The notes under the pieces are model-generated. The model saw only the letters and a program-made list of their open reading frames with translations, ran no database searches and was not told the origin of the DNA. Shown one piece after another: positions 60,282 through 64,000 of a stretch of DNA of 64,000 nucleotides. The stretch is from Stomatobaculum sp. F0698. Lineage in GTDB: Bacteria; Bacillota; Clostridia; Lachnospirales; Lachnospiraceae. Position numbers and translations under genes: made by a program. The stretch covers positions 372,001-436,000 of the forward strand of contig NZ_CP130060.1 of NCBI RefSeq assembly GCF_030644385.1, read 5' to 3'. How positions within the stretch are numbered: the stretch's first letter is position 1; every line of letters starts with the position of its first letter.

Positions 60282-61814
60282 ATGGAAGCAGCTGTAAACA
60301 CAGAACTGGATGCAAAGAGAAAGGAGGAGCAGGCTCAGCTCGAAAAGCTTCAGAATGAGCGTTGCTTCATCGGCCATCCGTTCGGTATCGGAATTGTGAG
60401 CTTTAAGTTCTTCATGACCTCGCTCACGAGCTACGGTATGAGCGCAATTCTGATTTACTATTTCTACGCAACGGCACCGGAAGGCCTCGGCCTCACCAAG
60501 GTTCAGGCGTCTCAGATGATCACCCTGAACTCGGCACTCGGTTCCATCTTCAGCGTCATCGGTTCCTACATGTCGGACCGCGTCTTCGGTAACAGAAAAG
60601 CATATCGCTTTGTTAACTTTACCGGACCGTTCCTGTACTTCCTGCTTGCAATTCCGGGCCTCGGCATGACGGGTGTTATCCTGCAGTACGCGCTCGGTAA
60701 CGTCAACTCAATGATCGCCGGAAGCTCGCTCTACACCCTGATGGGTAAGCTCTACGCAAAGGGCGATAAGAGACGTGACGGTGCGTTCGCAATCACCTAC
60801 GTGCTTTCGAACATCGGTGCTATGTCTCCGATCGTCGCAGGTACGCTCGCTAAGGTTGCGGGTTACCACTTCACCTTCTTCGTGCTCGGTATCCTCGGCG
60901 CACTCGGCTCTCTCGTTTACCTTCTCTTTGAGAAGAGAGCTTTCGGCCCGATCGGCATGGAGCCGGACGATCCGCTTCCGCCGGCTGAGAGAAAGAAAGC
61001 TGTCATCTACCTGATTGTCGGCACCCTGGTGTTCTGCGGCATTCTGGCTGCACTGTTCCTGAGCGGCGTCGCTACCATTGCGAACTTCTCGAACACGGTC
61101 AGCACCATCACCCTGTTCCTGCCGGCTGCTTATTTTGTCTTCATGTACAAGAGCAAGAAGACCACGAGAGAAGAGGCGCACAAGCTCCTCTACATCATCC
61201 CGATGTTCATCGCAGCTTCCTTTGCAATGATGGTTTGGTACCAGGCTACCACGATTCTCGCAATCTACGCGGAGACCAGCGTTGACCTCAACTTCTTCGG
61301 CCACGAGGTTTCCCCGACCATCTACATGACGCTCCAGGCTATCATGGCAATCGTCTTCGGTTCCATCATCACCGGTCTCTGGAGCAAGCTCGGCGACAAG
61401 CAGCCGTCCACCCCGTGGAAGATGGGCTTCGGTACCATGCTCTACGGTGTCGGCACCCTGATCATGATTCTTCCGTTCCAGCTCTATGCGCCGGGCGTGA
61501 AGGTAAGCCCGTTCTGGCTTGTTGCATTCTACATGGTCGTTATCATCGGTGAGGGTATCTCCTATCCGGCTGGTAGCGCATCCGCTTCCGCACTCGCACC
61601 GGCAGCGTTCGCAACCCAGATGATGCAGACTTGGACTATGTCCATGAACGCAGGCGCAAGCCTTTCGAACCTCGCTTCGAACTTCTACAAGGAAGGCAGC
61701 GAGACCACGTACTTCCTGCTCATCGGCGGCAGCACCTTCCTGGTCGGTTTCATCATTCTCCTCGTCTCCAAGAAGCTCGCGAAGGAGATGGGCTTCTCGA
61801 AGCAGGCGGCTTAA
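60282..61814 (+). CDS. POT/PTR-family peptide transporter (array copy B)
   Basis: 510 residues, MFS fold with GSYMSDRVFG loop. TM1 reads KFFMTSLTSYGMSAIL, again without ExxER and also with TSYG in place of SYYG. Closest in sequence to the partial copy B' at the window end (shared CFIGHPFG and IVSFK). The start follows GACAGGAGG. Its codon bias is the strongest of the four, suggesting it is the most expressed. Confidence 0.9.
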   Translation: MEAAVNTELDAKRKEEQAQLEKLQNERCFIGHPFGIGIVSFKFFMTSLTSYGMSAILIYYFYATAPEGLGLTKVQASQMITLNSALGSIFSVIGSYMSDRVFGNRKAYRFVNFTGPFLYFLLAIPGLGMTGVILQYALGNVNSMIAGSSLYTLMGKLYAKGDKRRDGAFAITYVLSNIGAMSPIVAGTLAKVAGYHFTFFVLGILGALGSLVYLLFEKRAFGPIGMEPDDPLPPAERKKAVIYLIVGTLVFCGILAALFLSGVATIANFSNTVSTITLFLPAAYFVFMYKSKKTTREEAHKLLYIIPMFIAASFAMMVWYQATTILAIYAETSVDLNFFGHEVSPTIYMTLQAIMAIVFGSIITGLWSKLGDKQPSTPWKMGFGTMLYGVGTLIMILPFQLYAPGVKVSPFWLVAFYMVVIIGEGISYPAGSASASALAPAAFATQMMQTWTMSMNAGASLSNLASNFYKEGSETTYFLLIGGSTFLVGFIILLVSKKLAKEMGFSKQAA

Positions 61815-61865
61815 ACAACCGAACAAAACGGAAATAAACTTCAGCACATTTAAAATGTAAGTTGC

Positions 61866-61908
61866 GCTGTCGGACCCGTGTCAAACGGGTTCGGCAGCCT
61901 TTGTTTTT
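61866..61908 (+). terminator. Rho-independent terminator of transporter copy B
   Basis: A 14-bp stem GCTGTCGGACCCGT with two G-U pairs, a five-base loop, then TTTGTTTTT. Confidence 0.85.
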
Positions 61909-61966
61909 CGGGATAGTACACCGCGACGCTCTGCGCGAATCAGAGCCAACAGAAAGGGGAAAGACC

Positions 61967-63463
61967 ATGGCAGGCAGACCTATGCTTGACAATGAGGCGA
62001 TTTTCAAAGATCGCAGTTTTCTGGGGCATCCGAAAGGCTTGCTCACGATATGTCTACGGTATTTGTGTAACTCCTTTTCCTACTACGGTTTTACGGCAAT
62101 CCTGATCTACTATCTCTACAAGGAAGCGCCGGTCGGTCTCGGCTTCGATAAGACCGAGGCGGCACAGCTTTTGTCGCTCTACTTTGCGCTCGTGGTTATC
62201 TGCGGCGTGGTCGGCTCCTACATGGCGGACCGTGTCTTCGGTGTCCGGAAGGCCCTGCGCATCATGAATATAATAGCGCCGATTCCCTACATGATCCTTG
62301 CGATTCCGGGCTCCGGCGTCATCGGTTACGCGGCGGCAACCGGCCTTCTGCTCTGCAACAGTATGATTGCGGGCCAGTCCATGAACACCCTGACCGCAAA
62401 GCTCTATCAGCAGGGCGATGCGAGACGAGACAGCGCCTTCGCGTACATCTACATCATTGCAAACATCGGCTCCGCAATTCCGGCTGTGACCGGAACCATT
62501 GCGCTGCTCTTTAGCTACCACGCTGCATTCGCGCTCTGCGCGGCGGCATCTGTGGTCGGTTCCACGATTTTCCTCTCGACGGAGCGCCGCGTGTTCGGCA
62601 GCATCGCGGAGGAGCCTGCGGATCCGTTCCCGGAGGCGACCAGAAAGAAGGCGGTCTTCGTGCTTGCGGGCATTGTTGCAATCGTCGCGGCAATCCTTGC
62701 ATATCTCTTCAGCAACCGCATCATCACGATCAAGCAGTTTGCAAACACGGTGAGCTCGGTCGCAGTCTTCCTGCCGGCGATTTACCTGGTCTATGTGATT
62801 TCGAGTCCGAAAACCAAGCCGGAAGAGAAGCGCCGCGTGCTCTTCATTATCCCGATTTTCATTGCCTACTGCTTCACGAACCTGGTCTCTTACCAGGGTA
62901 ACACCGTGCTCAGCATCTATGCGGAGACTTCGGTGAACATGAACTTCTTCGGCAAGGAGATCACCCCGGCATCCTTTGTGACCCTGCAGTCGATTTTCTC
63001 GATTCTGCTCGGCTCCGCGATTTCGGGACTCTGGGCGAAACTCGGCAAGAAGCAGCCCTCCACCCCCGGCAAGATGGGCATCGGTACGCTTTGCTACGGC
63101 ATCTCGATTTTAATCATGGTCCTGCCCTTCCAGATCTATGCGCCGGGTGAGAAGGCGAGCCCGCTCTGGCTCGTCGCGTTCTATGCGATTTACACGATAG
63201 GCGAGGCCATCTGCTGGGCGGCCGGAACATCGGCGGCGACCATTGTCGCACCGGCAGCCTTCGCAACGCAGATGCTCACCATCTGGTCCATGGGCCAGTC
63301 GACCGGCGCCAGCCTCTCTGCACTCGCGGCCAATTTCTACAAAGAGGGCAGTGAGTCCGTCTACTTCCTGGTCATCGGCATTGCGGTCATTGCGGCGGCG
63401 GTTACCATATTGGTGCTGCAGAAGCCGCTGGCACACGGCATGGGACTGGACAAGAAGGACTGA
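61967..63463 (+). CDS. POT/PTR-family peptide transporter (array copy A')
   Basis: 498 residues. Nearest to copy A: TM1 RYLCNSFSYYGFTAIL, then TEAAQLLSLYFALVVICGVV and GSYMADRVFG. ExxER is missing here too. ATG 61967 follows AAAGGGGA; the frame is open 35 codons upstream through the terminator hairpin, which argues against an earlier start. Confidence 0.9.
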   Translation: MAGRPMLDNEAIFKDRSFLGHPKGLLTICLRYLCNSFSYYGFTAILIYYLYKEAPVGLGFDKTEAAQLLSLYFALVVICGVVGSYMADRVFGVRKALRIMNIIAPIPYMILAIPGSGVIGYAAATGLLLCNSMIAGQSMNTLTAKLYQQGDARRDSAFAYIYIIANIGSAIPAVTGTIALLFSYHAAFALCAAASVVGSTIFLSTERRVFGSIAEEPADPFPEATRKKAVFVLAGIVAIVAAILAYLFSNRIITIKQFANTVSSVAVFLPAIYLVYVISSPKTKPEEKRRVLFIIPIFIAYCFTNLVSYQGNTVLSIYAETSVNMNFFGKEITPASFVTLQSIFSILLGSAISGLWAKLGKKQPSTPGKMGIGTLCYGISILIMVLPFQIYAPGEKASPLWLVAFYAIYTIGEAICWAAGTSAATIVAPAAFATQMLTIWSMGQSTGASLSALAANFYKEGSESVYFLVIGIAVIAAAVTILVLQKPLAHGMGLDKKD

Positions 63464-63493
63464 GCCCGTCCGCAAAGTAAGATACAAGAGTAA

Positions 63494-63540
63494 GAATGTC
63501 CGCACTCCGGCGAAATGCCGGTGTGCGGACATTCTTTTTT
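63494..63540 (+). terminator. Rho-independent terminator of transporter copy A'
   Basis: Stem GAATGTCCGCAC and its complement with an inner CCGGC/GCCGG stem and GAAAT loop, then TTCTTTTTTT. Confidence 0.9.
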
Positions 63541-63585
63541 TATATTTCGGGAATAGTACACAAAAATCTGTAAATAAAGCCGGGA

Positions 63586-63614
63586 TTGTACTTGTAAATG
63601 CTGAAAGATATGAT
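63586..63614 (+). promoter_or_regulatory. Promoter of transporter copy B'
   Basis: -35 TTGTAC (63586-63591), a 17-bp spacer and -10 TATGAT (63609-63614), about 120 bases before the start. Confidence 0.6.
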
Positions 63615-63737
63615 ACGCTTATGCAAAACAGCACGGATTATGCATAAAACCGGGCGCGCATCAAGGAGGAGAGGAGGTTCGTTTTTCACGGGCGTTTTGT
63701 TCGGCATTGATTCAACTTTGAACAGGAGGTTTTCGGT

Positions 63738-64000
63738 ATGGAAGCGCTTGCAACGGCAGAGAAGGAGAGGACTCGGCAGGAGGAAATCAGCAAACTGCAA
63801 AACGAGACCTGTTTCATCGGCCATCCCTTTGGTGTAGGCATTGTCAGTTTCAAGTACATGATGGGCAGCGTCACAAGCTACGGCTTCAGCGCCATCTTCA
63901 TCTATTATCTCTATGCGGCGACGCCGCAGGGACTCGGGCTCACCCAGCTTGAGGCTTCGCAGTTCATTACCCTCGACATAGCCCTCGGCTCCATCTTCGG
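63738..64000 (+). CDS. POT/PTR-family peptide transporter (array copy B', 3' truncated by window end)
   Basis: The first about 87 residues are visible. They match copy B (CFIGHPFGVGIVSFKYMM, then SVTSYGFSAIFIYYLYAATPQGLGL), including the missing ExxER motif. ATG 63738 follows GAACAGGAGG. The rest lies beyond the window. Confidence 0.88.
   Translation, partial: MEALATAEKERTRQEEISKLQNETCFIGHPFGVGIVSFKYMMGSVTSYGFSAIFIYYLYAATPQGLGLTQLEASQFITLDIALGSIF

Overview
The window looks like chromosome from an anaerobic Firmicute of the class Clostridia, most likely a Lachnospiraceae-type organism of moderately high GC. Evidence: clostridial oxygen and nitrosative defence genes (hybrid cluster protein, rubrerythrin), a Firmicutes-type (T7SSb) type VII secretion locus, a GlnK/GlnL-like two-component pair, a discriminating-type GluRS, a division/cell-wall (dcw) cluster with FtsL/DivIB-type proteins, and short intergenic regions with strong Gram-positive ribosome binding sites. 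High-GC oral genera would fit, but the genus is inference. I saw no rRNA, tRNA, CRISPR array, transposase or phage gene.

Layout. 1-5.6 kb: 3' part of a DtxR/MntR-type regulator, a NagD-like HAD phosphatase coupled to a CPBP membrane protease, hcp, rbr, and mntP (minus strand) behind a yybP-ykoY manganese riboswitch with an overlapping terminator. 5.6-12.7 kb: the most unusual region, a same-strand array of five related genes built from three modules: a cytoplasmic four-Cys zinc ribbon, a single membrane anchor, and a leucine-rich-repeat ectodomain. One member swaps ribbon and anchor for a lipoprotein signal; the next keeps ribbon and anchor but has no LRR. 12.7-14.3 kb: a FlK-like thioesterase, a small basic helical protein, and a minus-strand membrane protein with a C-terminal zinc ribbon. 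14.3-20.6 kb: a glutamate/glutamine module (GlnK-like kinase, GlnL-like regulator, GltS symporter, GdhA, D-2-hydroxyacid dehydrogenase) with a perfect divergent palindrome and phased direct repeats as candidate control sites. 21.0-22.5 kb: an ECF-type sigma factor and its RsiV-like anti-sigma, which carries an apparent frameshift.

22.7-31.0 kb: a compact type VII secretion locus (EssA-like, WXG100, shortened EsaA-like, EsaB/YukD-like, EssB, EssC). 31.0-39.9 kb: a tandem-repeat lipoprotein, a low-molecular-weight phosphatase, gltX, a UvrD/PcrA-type helicase, a DUF1292 protein, a Ser/Thr-rich anchored surface protein, ychF and lgt. 40.0-49.7 kb: rsmH-ftsL-PBP-mraY-murD-ftsW-ftsQ-ftsZ, with murE, murF, murG and mraZ absent. 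49.7-53.7 kb: coaX, prfC, pepV. 53.8-56.5 kb: metNIQ, whose promoter -35 box lies in the loop of a 14-bp palindrome. 56.8-64.0 kb: pepF followed by four tandem POT-family peptide transporter genes in an A-B-A'-B' order (the last cut by the window end), all lacking the canonical ExxER motif.

Physiologically the window fits an amino-acid and peptide user: peptides could be imported by the POT array and cleaved by PepF and PepV, glutamate imported by GltS and deaminated by GdhA, and methionine imported by MetNIQ.
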